Below, in pieces: positions 1 through 8,196 of a stretch of 50,252 bases of DNA (positions are counted from its first letter, which is position 1; each line of letters begins with the position of its first letter). A program made the translations under genes and the position numbers. The stretch covers positions 1-50,252 of the forward strand of contig NZ_JGYV01000025.1 of assembly GCF_000741575.1 (NCBI RefSeq). The letters are read 5' to 3'. The stretch is from Bifidobacterium cuniculi. Its GTDB lineage: Bacteria > Actinomycetota > Actinomycetes > Actinomycetales > Bifidobacteriaceae. Under the pieces are notes generated by a model. The model had not been told where the DNA came from, searched no databases, and saw nothing but the letters and a program-made list of their open reading frames with translations.

Positions 1-37
1 GCCGGATTGTCGTCGCCGACGGCGACGACAATCCGGC
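1..37. terminator. Perfect 17-bp GC-rich hairpin downstream of dapD
   Basis: Bases 1-17 and 21-37 are exact reverse complements around a GAC loop. The hairpin lies about 50 bp beyond the dapD stop and behind a second, AT-rich hairpin. It carries no T-tract on the visible side. It may serve as a (possibly bidirectional) terminator between dapD and an unseen gene to the left. The left edge is cut by the window, so the stem may be longer. Confidence 0.55.
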
Positions 38-50
38 GCGTCCGCCTCCG

Positions 51-90
51 CCCCTAGATTTTGTTCAAAAAAATGAACAATTTCTTCTAG
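51..90 (-). terminator. AT-rich hairpin at the dapD 3' end (copy A of a three-member family)
   Basis: On the minus strand an outer stem CTAGA/TCTAG encloses an inner stem TTGTTCA/TGAACAA around a T-rich loop. The dapD stop codon TAG is part of the outer stem. Closely similar hairpins follow smpB (6931-6965) and the last peptide-ABC gene (22171-22204), always downstream of and in the same orientation as the preceding gene. It is probably an intrinsic terminator. Confidence 0.65.
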
Positions 91-1076
91 TTCTTGTGCA
101 GCTCGCCGTTCAGCGCGATGCCTACCTTGCGGGGACGCGCCTGGATGGCGCCGGTCAGGGAGTTGCGGATGAACAGGATGTTGTCCTTGCCGCTCAGGTC
201 GGCGCCCTTGACCACGTCGAGGGGGACGCCCGCAGCGGCCTTCTCCTTGTCGAAGACCTCGATCTTGGTGCCGGCGGTCACGTAGAGGCCGGCCTCCACG
301 ACGCAGTGGTCGCCCAGGGAGATGCCGATGCCGGCGTTCGCACCGAGCAGGGAATGCTCGCCGATCGAGTTGCGCAGCTTGCCGCCGCCGGAGAGCGTGC
401 CCATGATCGAGGCGCCGCCGCCCACGTCGGAGCCGTCGCCCACCACGACGCCCTGCGAGACGCGGCCCTCGATCATGCAGGTGCCGAGGGTGCCGGCGTT
501 GAAGTTCACGAAGCCGGCGTGCATCACGGTCGTGCCCTCGCTCAGGTAGGCGCCGAGGCGCACGCGGTCGCCGTCGCCGATGCGCACGCCGCCGGGCACC
601 ACGTAGTCGAGCATGCGCGGGAACTTGTCCACGGACAGCACGTTCACGTCCGCGCTCTGCAACGGCAGCCCGTCGGAGGCGTTCTGCTGCATCACGTCCA
701 GGCGGCGCAGCGCGAAGTCCTGCACGGCGAAGGGGCCCATGGTGGTCCACACCACGTTGTTGAGCGCGCCGAAGATGCCCTCGAGGTTGATGGTGTTCGG
801 CTTGACCAGGCGCATGCTCAGCGCGTGCAGACGCGCGTACGCGTCGGCTGCGGACTCGATGTCCGCGTCGAAATCGACCTCGGTGAAGACCGGCACGCGG
901 CGCACGCCGCGACGGTCCTCCCCCTCATGCACCAGCGCGCCGAAGCCGTGGTTCGGACGTGCGCTTCCAGCCGGGGCGGCACCCATCGTCAGGGTCGGGT
1001 ACCACACGTCCAGCGTGTTGCCGGCGGCGTCGATGCTCGCCAGGCCCCAGCCCCACGCGTTGTGTTGCTCTGCCAT
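87..1076 (-). CDS. dapD: 2,3,4,5-tetrahydropyridine-2,6-dicarboxylate N-succinyltransferase
   Basis: This enzyme transfers succinyl from succinyl-CoA to tetrahydrodipicolinate in the succinylase branch of lysine/meso-diaminopimelate synthesis, in the cytoplasm. The 329-residue protein has the size and N-terminus of the actinobacterial DapD class. Residues of about 160-260 form a hexapeptide-repeat beta-helix rich in G-[DV]-G turns (for example GVRIGDGDRVRLG and VVVGDGSDVGGGAS). The ATG at 1076 has a strong AAGGAG ribosome-binding site a few bases upstream on the minus strand. The gene stands alone, divergent from the small membrane ORF and prfB, and ends inside a terminator hairpin. Confidence 0.93.
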   Translation of the reverse strand: MAEQHNAWGWGLASIDAAGNTLDVWYPTLTMGAAPAGSARPNHGFGALVHEGEDRRGVRRVPVFTEVDFDADIESAADAYARLHALSMRLVKPNTINLEGIFGALNNVVWTTMGPFAVQDFALRRLDVMQQNASDGLPLQSADVNVLSVDKFPRMLDYVVPGGVRIGDGDRVRLGAYLSEGTTVMHAGFVNFNAGTLGTCMIEGRVSQGVVVGDGSDVGGGASIMGTLSGGGKLRNSIGEHSLLGANAGIGISLGDHCVVEAGLYVTAGTKIEVFDKEKAAAGVPLDVVKGADLSGKDNILFIRNSLTGAIQARPRKVGIALNGELHKN

Positions 1077-1211
1077 TGTTGCTCCTTACCGAAAAGGGGA
1101 TGCTCCTCGCGCCCCTAACCTTACAACCCGCACGGCACCATGTGCCGTCGGGTCCGTCATCCCATGGATATTCCCGGGTCATGCAAGAGCGAACAAGGGC
1201 AGCCATTGCGC

Positions 1212-1217
1212 TACACT
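1212..1217 (+). promoter_or_regulatory. -10 box of a probable leaderless promoter for the 42-aa membrane peptide
   Basis: TACACT is followed by exactly 8 nt and then the GTG start codon at 1226. This would put transcription start at or next to the start codon. The same 8-nt geometry occurs before glmS, recQ and dnaG. No Shine-Dalgarno sequence is present. Confidence 0.5.
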
Positions 1218-1225
1218 ATCGGCTT

Positions 1226-1354
1226 GTGAGCGCGAATCGACATGACAGGGACCGGCAGCGGGAGGGACGCAATGGCGCACGCATCGTGGCCATTGTGATC
1301 GTCGCCGCCATGATGCTGGGTTGCGCCGTACCGTTCGTCCTCGCCGGACTTTGA
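1226..1354 (+). CDS. Small single-pass membrane peptide (42 aa), unknown function
   Basis: The 42-residue peptide has a strongly basic and polar first half (residues 1-21, many Arg) and a hydrophobic second half (about residues 22-42, starting ARIVAIVIVAAMM) that could form one transmembrane helix with the N-terminus inside. It ends at TGA 1354 in the 400-bp gap between divergent dapD and prfB. The start is chosen because a -10-like TACACT sits 8 nt upstream, as in other leaderless genes here. No family is recognised. The late position of the hydrophobic segment, at the C-terminus, argues against a secreted precursor. A chance ORF cannot be excluded. Confidence 0.5.
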   Translation: MSANRHDRDRQREGRNGARIVAIVIVAAMMLGCAVPFVLAGL

Positions 1355-1476
1355 CGGCGCCGCGAACCGCACGTGCCGAGGACGGCACGGATTCCCCGTA
1401 CATATGTGAACAGAACCAATGACAATGACCGGCCGCACCAGCGACCCGCGCGACCGGCACAGCGACGAAGGACATC

Positions 1477-2607
1477 ATGGCAGAATTTGATTACAGCGCG
1501 GCCATCGCCGACGCACGCGCGAAGTACGACGCCATCGCCGAGGCACTCGACGTGGACCGCCTGAGGAAGGACGAACAGGACCTCGAGGTGCAGGCGGCCG
1601 AGCCCGGCCTGTGGGACGATCCCGAGCATGCCCAGAAGGTCACCTCCAAGCTGTCCGCCGTGCAGTCGCAGCTCAAGCGGCTCGCCGGCGCCACCAGCCG
1701 CCTCGACGACGTGGAGACCCTCGTCGAGCTCGGCCGGGAGGAGAACGACGAGGACACCCTGGCCGAGGCCCACACCGAGATCGAGGCCATCGCCAAGGAC
1801 CTCGACGACATGGAGATCCAGACCCTCATGGACGGCGAATACGACGAACGATCCGCCGTCGTGACCATCCGTTCCGGCGCCGGCGGCGTCGACGCCGCCG
1901 ACTTCGCGCAGATGCTGCTGCGCATGTACCTGCGGTGGGCGGAACGCAACGGCTACAAGGTGAAGGTGATGGACACCTCCTACGCCGAGGAGGCCGGCAT
2001 CAAGTCCGCCACCTTCCAGGTGGACGCCCCCTACGCCTACGGACGCCTCTCCGTGGAAGGCGGCACCCACCGCCTGGTGCGCATCTCCCCATTTGACAAC
2101 CAAGGACGCCGCCAGACCAGCTTCGCAGCCGTGGAAGTGGTGCCGCTCGTCGAGGCCACCGACCACATCGAGGTGCCGGAGAGCGACATCCGCGTGGACA
2201 CCTACTGCGCCTCCGGCCCCGGCGGACAGGGCGTGAACACCACCTACTCGGCGGTGCGCATCACCCACCTTCCCACCGGCATCGTCGTGACCATGCAGGA
2301 CGAACGCTCGCAGATCCAGAACCGTGCCGCCGCCATGGCCGTGCTCCAGTCGCGCCTGCTCGTGCTGCGCCACGAGGAGGAGGCCAAGAAGAAGAAGGAG
2401 CTCGCCGGCGACATCAAGGCCAGCTGGGGCGACCAGATGCGCTCCTACGTCCTGCACCCGTACCAGATGGTCAAGGACCTGCGCACGGGCCAGGAGACCA
2501 GCCAGACCCAGGCGGTCTTCGACGGCGACATCGACGACTTCATCCAGGCCGGCATCCGCTGGCGCCACGAACAGCGCCGCGAGGCCGCCGAGAACGGCGA
2601 CGAGTAA
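1477..2607 (+). CDS. prfB: Peptide chain release factor 2
   Basis: RF2 recognises UGA/UAA stop codons and triggers peptidyl-tRNA hydrolysis on the ribosome. The stop-codon-reading tripeptide is SPF at residues 204-206 (diagnostic of RF2 rather than RF1), and the catalytic GGQ is at 249-251 in SGPGGQGVN. The 376-residue frame is continuous from the ATG at 1477, which has GAAGGA upstream, so the autoregulatory +1 frameshift (CUU UGA) known from many RF2 genes is absent. The gene is directly followed by ftsE, as is common in actinobacteria. Confidence 0.96.
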   Translation: MAEFDYSAAIADARAKYDAIAEALDVDRLRKDEQDLEVQAAEPGLWDDPEHAQKVTSKLSAVQSQLKRLAGATSRLDDVETLVELGREENDEDTLAEAHTEIEAIAKDLDDMEIQTLMDGEYDERSAVVTIRSGAGGVDAADFAQMLLRMYLRWAERNGYKVKVMDTSYAEEAGIKSATFQVDAPYAYGRLSVEGGTHRLVRISPFDNQGRRQTSFAAVEVVPLVEATDHIEVPESDIRVDTYCASGPGGQGVNTTYSAVRITHLPTGIVVTMQDERSQIQNRAAAMAVLQSRLLVLRHEEEAKKKKELAGDIKASWGDQMRSYVLHPYQMVKDLRTGQETSQTQAVFDGDIDDFIQAGIRWRHEQRREAAENGDE

Positions 2608-2644
2608 CGGGCACATACGCCACCCTGGTTGGATTGGAGAAGCC

Positions 2645-3979
2645 ATGGCACTGATCTCGATGGACCACGTGAACAAGATCTATCCGAACTCCACGCGGCC
2701 GGCGCTCGCGGACATCGACCTGCACATCGACCGCGGCGACTTCGTCTTCCTGGTAGGCGCATCCGGCTCGGGCAAGACCTCGCTGCTGCGCCTTCTGCTG
2801 CGCGAGGAGGAGGCCACCGGCGGCGATATCCGCGTGGGCGGCTACGACCTGCGTCGCATGGCGGGCAAGCAGGTGCCGCAGTACCGACGTTCGATCGGCT
2901 TCGTGTTCCAGGACTACAAGCTGCTGCCCAACAAGACCGTGTGGGAGAACGTGGCCTTCGCCCTCGAGGTGATCGGCACCTCGCGGTCCGCGGTTCGTTC
3001 CCTGGTGCCCAAGGTGCTCAAGACCGTCGGCCTGGAGGGCAAGGAGAAGAAGAAGCCCAACGAGCTGTCCGGCGGCGAGCAGCAGCGCGTGACCATCGCA
3101 CGCGCCTACGTGAACCATCCGCAGATCCTGCTGGCCGACGAGCCCACCGGCAACCTCGACCCGACCACGTCGCTGGGCATCATGGAGGTGCTGGACGCCA
3201 TCAACCGCACGGGCACCACCGTGGTGATGGCGACGCACAACGAGGAGATCGTCAACTCGATGCGCAAGCGCGTGGTGGAGCTGCACGCCGGGCACATCGT
3301 GCGCGACCAGGCCGCCGGTGTCTATGACTCGGCCCTGTACTTCCCGGACGGCCAGGTCGCCGCCAACGCCCATGAGGCCATCTCCGGCGAGGCGACGTCG
3401 GCAGGGACGTCCGTGGGACGACACAGCGTGTCCGCGGAGCAGCTGGGCAAGCTCGAGCGCGTGGACCGTGCCAGGATCGTGGTCGACCAGGTCGACGAGG
3501 CCCTGCGCAGCGGCGCCCCCGACGAGGGCATCGCCCGGCTCGCCCAGTCCGTGCACGCCGGCAAGACCGGACGCTACGGCGAGGCGTTCGCCCCGCTCGA
3601 GGAGACCCTGACGTGGGGTACGGGTCTGTCGCTGGAGGACATGGAAGCCAAGGAAGCCGACGACGACGGACAGGACGCCGCACCGGACGAGGCGGTCGCC
3701 GCGGCCGGTGCCGAAGCTGCCGTGACCACCGGCGACTCCGAGGGGGACACCAGCGACGAAACGCAGATTCCCGATTCCGACGCATCCGTCACGGGCACGC
3801 CGTCCCGGGACGAGGCCGAACCCGACGCCCAGTCCGCAGAGGCGGCCCGCACGGCATCCATCCCGCGTCCGCCGGCCGATCCGACGCAGGCCATGCCGCC
3901 GGCACCGCCGAAGCCGCCGACCCGGCCGGGCCCGCCCCGTCCTCCGGCATCCCAACCATCCACCAGTGCGCAGGAGTGA
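2645..3979 (+). CDS. ftsE: Cell-division ABC ATPase FtsE with ~210-residue C-terminal extension
   Basis: FtsE is the cytoplasmic ATPase that, with FtsX, links septation to activation of periplasmic or extracellular cell-wall hydrolases. Residues 1-225 are a canonical FtsE: Walker [10 protein letters not shown] (38-46), Q-loop VFQDYKLL, signature LSGGEQQR near 140, and Walker [12 protein letters not shown]. The usual protein is about 230 residues, whereas this one has 444. The tail is rich in Ala, Asp and Glu, turns Pro-rich at the end, and looks largely disordered. The start has GGAGAAG upstream. ftsX begins 6 bp downstream, so the two are co-transcribed. Confidence 0.93.
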   Translation: MALISMDHVNKIYPNSTRPALADIDLHIDRGDFVFLVGASGSGKTSLLRLLLREEEATGGDIRVGGYDLRRMAGKQVPQYRRSIGFVFQDYKLLPNKTVWENVAFALEVIGTSRSAVRSLVPKVLKTVGLEGKEKKKPNELSGGEQQRVTIARAYVNHPQILLADEPTGNLDPTTSLGIMEVLDAINRTGTTVVMATHNEEIVNSMRKRVVELHAGHIVRDQAAGVYDSALYFPDGQVAANAHEAISGEATSAGTSVGRHSVSAEQLGKLERVDRARIVVDQVDEALRSGAPDEGIARLAQSVHAGKTGRYGEAFAPLEETLTWGTGLSLEDMEAKEADDDGQDAAPDEAVAAAGAEAAVTTGDSEGDTSDETQIPDSDASVTGTPSRDEAEPDAQSAEAARTASIPRPPADPTQAMPPAPPKPPTRPGPPRPPASQPSTSAQE

Positions 3980-3985
3980 GCAGCC

Positions 3986-4909
3986 ATGCGATTCCGTTTC
4001 ATCCTTTCCGAGACCTGGACCGGCCTGCGCCGCAACGTGCCCATGCTGCTGTCCGTCATGCTCGTGACCTTCATCTCCTTCCTGTTCATCGGCGCATCCC
4101 TGCTCACGCAGGCGCAGATCACCCGTGCGAAGGGCGACTGGTACGACAAGGTCGAGGTCGTGGTCTGGCTGTGCCCCGACGGCACGAGCCAGTCGGCGAA
4201 CTGCTCCACCGGCAAGGCCGCCACCACGGCGCAGATCAACGACCTGCAGAAGGTCATCCAGTCCGAGCTCGGCGACGACGTCTCCGAGGTCACCTTCATG
4301 AGCAAGCAGGAGTTCTATGACAACTCCTTCACCAAGCAGTACCCCAACGGGCAGTACCAGGGCCGCACGCTCACCGCCGCCGACATGCAGGACTCACTGT
4401 GGCTCAAGCTGAAGAATCCGGAGAAGTACAAGGTGGTCTCCGAGGTCCTCTCTGGCCGAGAGGGCGTCGAGGAGGTCGTGGACCAGCGGCAGATCTTCGA
4501 GCCGGTCTTCGCCGTGCTCAACAGGGCGACCGTGGCCACGGCGGCCCTGGCGGCCGTCATGGTGCTCGTGGCCATCATGCTCACGGGCACCACGATCCGC
4601 ATGTCGGCGGCCTCCCGCAGCGAGGAGACGGAGATCATGCGTCTGGTCGGCGCCTCGAACTGGACCATCCGGCTGCCCTTCGTGCTGGAAGGCGTGGCGG
4701 CCGCGTTGCTCGGCTCGCTGCTGTCCTGCGGCGCATTGATGCTCCTGGTGAAGGTGTTCGTCACCGACTGGCTGGCCAAGTCGATTACCTGGCTGCCCTT
4801 CGTGACGCAGTCGACGGTATGGGCCATCTCGCCGGTGCTGGTCGCCGGCGCCGTCCTGCTCTCCGTGATCGCCTCCACCGTGGCCCTGCGACGGTACTTG
4901 AAGGCGTAG
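3986..4909 (+). CDS. ftsX: Cell-division permease-like protein FtsX
   Basis: FtsX is the membrane partner of FtsE. The 307-residue protein has an N-terminal TM helix (about residues 20-42), a large extracellular domain (about 45-185) and three TM helices in the C-terminal half, the standard FtsX topology. The extracellular domain contains two cysteines (in WLCPDG and in NCST) that could form a disulphide. The segment around GTTIRMSAASRSEETEIMRLVGAS is the typical FtsX cytoplasmic loop. The secreted CHAP hydrolase immediately downstream is the likely target activated through the FtsX ectodomain, by analogy with PcsB in streptococci and RipC in mycobacteria. Confidence 0.93.
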   Translation: MRFRFILSETWTGLRRNVPMLLSVMLVTFISFLFIGASLLTQAQITRAKGDWYDKVEVVVWLCPDGTSQSANCSTGKAATTAQINDLQKVIQSELGDDVSEVTFMSKQEFYDNSFTKQYPNGQYQGRTLTAADMQDSLWLKLKNPEKYKVVSEVLSGREGVEEVVDQRQIFEPVFAVLNRATVATAALAAVMVLVAIMLTGTTIRMSAASRSEETEIMRLVGASNWTIRLPFVLEGVAAALLGSLLSCGALMLLVKVFVTDWLAKSITWLPFVTQSTVWAISPVLVAGAVLLSVIASTVALRRYLKA

Positions 4910-4982
4910 TGAAGATGGCTCGACCATACCCGGCGGGGCATGCTAGGGTAGGGGTGAGCTTGTCGTACGAAAGGGATTGGGA

Positions 4983-6401
4983 ATGAAGCATTCCGTGACA
5001 CGCAAACCGTGGACGGCTGCCTGCTGCGCGGTGGCGCTGTGCGCGTCGTTGCTGGTCGTGCCGACGGTGGTGCCGACGGCCGAGGCGGACACCTACAGCG
5101 ATCTGGTCAGCGCGCAGAACTCCCAGCAGGCCAGTGCACAGCGCGAGGCGCAGCTGCGCGAGCAGCTCAAGGGCGTCAAAAGCGACCTGTCGGACAAAGT
5201 GGTCGAACTCGACGACCTGACCAACACGCAGATCCCGGCGGCCCAGGAGAAGGTGACCGCGGCCAACGCGGCAGCCGCCGCAGCCAAGGACGAGGCGGAC
5301 GCCGCCGCCGAGCGCCTCAGCGCCGCCCGCAAGGACAAGGCCGAGCTTGAGGAGAAGATCAAGGAGACCGGCGAGGACTACGACGATGCCCACGCGGCCG
5401 TGGCCCAGTCCGCGCGCGAGTCGATGCACGGTTCGGACACTTCCGACCTCATGAGCGTGATGACCGGCGCGACCGACACCAAGGAATTCATCCAGCAGAT
5501 GCAGTCGCGCGACGCATTGAGCCGCAACGAGGCGAATGCCGCATCCGAGGCCGCCGACGACCTGAGCACGTCGATGAACCGTTCCGACCGGCTCAAGGCG
5601 ATTGAGGAACGTATCGCCAAGTACAAGACCGACGCCGACACGAAGTCGGCCGCGGCCCAGCAGAGCGCCACCCAGGCACAGGCGGAGCGTGACGCACTCG
5701 AAGCCAAGCGCGCCAAGGGCGAGCAGCTGCGCAGCGAACTGGAATCGCGTTCGAGCGAACTGCAGGACGCCGCCGCCCAGCAGGCGGCCAAGCAGGTCAT
5801 GCTGCAGTCGCAGATCGACTCCCTCAACCAGCAGTGGATCGACGAACAGGCAGCCGAAGCGGCCAAGGTCCAGCAGCAGGTGCCCCAGGGCACCACCCAG
5901 CCGGCTGCCAATACGACTTCCACGCCTGCACAGACCACGATGTCGCGGCCGGCGCAGACCACGACGCCTGCCGCCCCCTCCACGCCGGTGACGCCTACGC
6001 AGCCGTCGACGCCGACAGCCCCGTCCGGCGGTTCCTCGGGCGGCCAGGGCACTTCCAACGGCGACTACGGCAATGCCTACGCCGCCGGCCAGTGCACCTG
6101 GTGGGCCTACGAACGCCGCAAGCAGATGGGCATCGGCACGCCGTCCTATCTCGGCAACGGCGGCGACTGGTGGAGCACCGCACCGAGCTACGGCCTGCGC
6201 GTGGACCACACACCGCAGGTGGGTGCCGCGCTGTCCTTCCTGCCCGGCCAGGCCGGGGCTTCCGTCCCGTGGGGCCATGTGGCGGTCGTGGAAAGCGTGG
6301 GCGCCAATTCCGTGACCATCTCGGAATCCAACGTGGCCGGCCTGTACACCATCACGAATCGCACACTATCCAACCCCGGACAGTTCTGGTATGTCCACTG
6401 A
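4983..6401 (+). CDS. Secreted coiled-coil CHAP-domain peptidoglycan hydrolase (PcsB/RipC-like role)
   Basis: The protein has 472 residues. A signal peptide covers residues 1-35, with cleavage likely after AEA. A long Ala/Glu/Lys-rich coiled coil follows to about 295, then a Thr/Pro/Ser-rich linker to about 355, and a C-terminal CHAP amidase/endopeptidase domain. The expected catalytic residues are Cys371 (GQCTWW) and His432 (WGHVAV), with a polar residue in ISESN. This architecture matches hydrolases held inactive by their coiled coil until FtsEX activates them. ATG 4983 is preferred over an in-frame TTG 6 bp earlier because GAAAGGGA is well spaced from it. A -10-like TAGGGT lies near 4943. 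Confidence 0.85.
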   Translation: MKHSVTRKPWTAACCAVALCASLLVVPTVVPTAEADTYSDLVSAQNSQQASAQREAQLREQLKGVKSDLSDKVVELDDLTNTQIPAAQEKVTAANAAAAAAKDEADAAAERLSAARKDKAELEEKIKETGEDYDDAHAAVAQSARESMHGSDTSDLMSVMTGATDTKEFIQQMQSRDALSRNEANAASEAADDLSTSMNRSDRLKAIEERIAKYKTDADTKSAAAQQSATQAQAERDALEAKRAKGEQLRSELESRSSELQDAAAQQAAKQVMLQSQIDSLNQQWIDEQAAEAAKVQQQVPQGTTQPAANTTSTPAQTTMSRPAQTTTPAAPSTPVTPTQPSTPTAPSGGSSGGQGTSNGDYGNAYAAGQCTWWAYERRKQMGIGTPSYLGNGGDWWSTAPSYGLRVDHTPQVGAALSFLPGQAGASVPWGHVAVVESVGANSVTISESNVAGLYTITNRTLSNPGQFWYVH

Positions 6402-6425
6402 GCCACAAGGAAACCGCTGACAAGC

Positions 6426-6917
6426 ATGGCCACGAAGAAGGAAGACGACAGCAACAGGGTCATCGCGCGCAACAAGCGCGCCACGCATGACTACGCCATC
6501 GAGGACACCTATGAGGCAGGCATCGTGCTCACGGGCACCGAGGTGAAGTCCCTGCGCGAGGGACGCGCCTCACTGGCCGAGTCGTTCATCAGCATCGACA
6601 AGCGCGGCGAGATCTGGCTCGAGGGAGCCAACATCCCCGAATACCTCAACGGCACCTGGAACAACCATGCGCCCAAGCGCAAGCGCAAGCTGCTGCTGCA
6701 CGCGGCGCAGATCGAGAAGCTGGCACGGCAGGTGCAGGCCAAGGGCGTCACGATCGTGCCCCTGCACCTGTACTTCAAGGACGGCCGCGTCAAGGCCGAG
6801 ATCGCCCTGGCCCGCGGCAAGAAGGAATACGACAAGCGCCAGGCACTGCGTGAGGAGCAGGACAAGCGCGAGGCGCAGCGCGTGCTGCGCTACCGCAACA
6901 TGCATGCGCATGGGTGA
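6426..6917 (+). CDS. smpB: SsrA-binding protein SmpB
   Basis: SmpB binds tmRNA and delivers it to stalled ribosomes for trans-translation. The 163-residue protein has the family signatures [17 protein letters not shown] and a basic C-terminal tail ([21 protein letters not shown]) that becomes helical in the mRNA channel. The length is normal. It lies 24 bp behind the CHAP hydrolase gene and is closed by an AT-rich terminator hairpin. No ssrA gene is visible in this window. Confidence 0.96.
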   Translation: MATKKEDDSNRVIARNKRATHDYAIEDTYEAGIVLTGTEVKSLREGRASLAESFISIDKRGEIWLEGANIPEYLNGTWNNHAPKRKRKLLLHAAQIEKLARQVQAKGVTIVPLHLYFKDGRVKAEIALARGKKEYDKRQALREEQDKREAQRVLRYRNMHAHG

Positions 6918-6930
6918 GCATCCCCTCAGC

Positions 6931-6965
6931 ATGAGAAATTGTTCGTTTTTTGAACAAAATCTCAT
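6931..6965 (+). terminator. AT-rich hairpin after smpB (copy B of the family)
   Basis: Outer stem ATGAGA/TCTCAT and inner stem TTGTTC/GAACAA are separated by a small AA/AA internal loop, with a GTTTTTT loop. The hairpin starts 13 bp after the smpB stop. It shares its core with the hairpins at 51-90 and 22171-22204. An intrinsic terminator is the simplest reading. Confidence 0.7.
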
Positions 6966-6973
6966 GAGGCGCT

Positions 6974-6988
6974 GTCCACTGGGTGGAC
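6974..6988. promoter_or_regulatory. Inverted repeat upstream of the first amino-acid-binding gene (possible operator)
   Basis: GTCCAC-TGG-GTGGAC is a perfect 6-bp inverted repeat about 95 bp upstream of the lipoprotein start. It may be an operator. The shared motif CGTAGCAT (7002-7009) follows it. No known regulator is recognised. Confidence 0.35.
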
Positions 6989-7081
6989 GGCGTCACGTTC
7001 CCGTAGCATCGTCTTCGTATGGTTCTAGGCAGTTCCGGGCGTTGCCCGGCGTCGAGAACCATTCATCAGAGGGACGAGAGC

Positions 7082-8017
7082 ATGAAGCAGCAGCATTGGA
7101 AGACCATCACCGCATTGACCATGGCGGTGGCACTGTGCGCCACCGCATCCGCCTGCGGGACCAGCGACGTGGACGGGACCGCCGACGCGGCAACCGCGGG
7201 GGCCGACAGGGGCTTCGACGTGTCCACGGTGCAGACCGATGAGACCATCGCCGCCCTGGTGCCCGACTCGGTGAAGGAGGACGGCAAACTCACCATCGGC
7301 ATGGACACTTCCTATGCCCCGGCCGAGTTCCTGGCCGAGGACGGCAAGACGCCGGTCGGTTTCGACGTGGACATGTCCAAGGCGCTGGCGAAGGTCATGG
7401 GCCTGGAAGCGGAGCAGAAGGTCTCCAAGTTCGACCTCATCATCCCCTCGGTCGGCTCCAAGTACGACCTGGGCATCTCCTCGTTCACCATCACCCCCGA
7501 GCGCATGGACGCCGTGGACTTCGTGAGCTTCTACAAGGCCGGCTCCACCTGGGTCACCCGCAAGGGCAACCCCGACCAGGTGGATACCTCGGACCTGTGT
7601 GGACTGAAGATCGCCGTGCAGACGGGCACCACCCAGGAGGAGGAAGTGACGGCGATCAACGAACAGTGCAAGGCCGACGGCAAGCAGGAGATGGAGGTCC
7701 TCTCCAGTGCGCTGCAGACCGATGTGACCACCAATGTCGCCACGGGCAAGGCCGTGGCGTTCTATGCCGATTCGCCGGTCGCCGGCTATGCCATCGCACA
7801 GACCGACGGGCAGTTGGAATCCCTTGGCGAGGACGTGGGCGTGACGAAGCAGGGCATCGTGGTCGCCAAGGGCGACACGCAGACCGCGGAGGCCGTGCAG
7901 AAGGCCATGCAGAAGCTCATGGATGACGGCACCTATGCGCAGATCCTCGAACTATGGGGCGTGCAGTCCGGCGCCATCGACAAGGCAGAGATCAACCCGA
8001 CCGACGTCAGTGAGTAA
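7082..8017 (+). CDS. Amino-acid ABC transporter substrate-binding lipoprotein (family 3), copy 1
   Basis: This is an extracellular solute-binding protein for a polar amino acid. The 311-residue precursor has a lipoprotein signal with lipobox ASAC (Cys25), followed by a family-3 periplasmic-binding fold (KLTIGMDTSYAPAEF, GFDVDMSKALA, ERMDAVDFVSFY). The ATG at 7082 has GAGGGACGAGAGC upstream, and earlier in-frame starts would destroy the signal peptide. It is paralogous over its full length to the next gene, and both probably feed the single permease/ATPase pair downstream. A hairpin (8022-8037) after the stop could set relative expression. The substrate cannot be read from the sequence. Confidence 0.88.
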   Translation: MKQQHWKTITALTMAVALCATASACGTSDVDGTADAATAGADRGFDVSTVQTDETIAALVPDSVKEDGKLTIGMDTSYAPAEFLAEDGKTPVGFDVDMSKALAKVMGLEAEQKVSKFDLIIPSVGSKYDLGISSFTITPERMDAVDFVSFYKAGSTWVTRKGNPDQVDTSDLCGLKIAVQTGTTQEEEVTAINEQCKADGKQEMEVLSSALQTDVTTNVATGKAVAFYADSPVAGYAIAQTDGQLESLGEDVGVTKQGIVVAKGDTQTAEAVQKAMQKLMDDGTYAQILELWGVQSGAIDKAEINPTDVSE

Positions 8018-8021
8018 CATC

Positions 8022-8037
8022 GGGCGGCATTCCGCCC
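8022..8037 (+). terminator. Short hairpin between the two binding-protein genes
   Basis: GGGCGG-CATT-CCGCCC forms a 6-bp stem 4 bp after the stop codon of the first binding protein, without a T-tract. It is more likely an mRNA-stabilising or partial-termination element than a full terminator. Confidence 0.4.
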
Positions 8038-8054
8038 ATCGCATAATCATGGTT

Positions 8055-8072
8055 GTACATTTATGCATGTAC
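8055..8072. promoter_or_regulatory. Inverted repeat upstream of the second amino-acid-binding gene (possible operator)
   Basis: GTACAT-TTATGC-ATGTAC is a perfect 6-bp inverted repeat about 125 bp upstream of the second lipoprotein. A compact palindrome TGAATATTCA (8078-8087) lies beside it. The CGTAGCAT motif shared with the first copy's upstream region is at 8110-8117. The regulator is unknown. Confidence 0.35.
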
Positions 8073-8196
8073 GTCGATGAATATTCACCCGTGGGACGGT
8101 TAACCGATTCGTAGCATAGCGTCATCACACTATCGCTGTATTTTGCACCCAGCACCGCCTCCCGCACGGGACCGGATTCGAGGAGAGACAACCCAG

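Noticed and set aside
1477..1600. Programmed +1 frameshift in prfB
   Set aside because: The frame is continuous from a well-placed ATG through the conserved N-terminal domain. No CTT-TGA slip site is present near codon 26.
8078..8087. ArgR-type ARG box
   Set aside because: TGAATATTCA has the half-sites but no spacer, whereas ARG boxes need a longer 18-bp palindrome. A single site is not enough.
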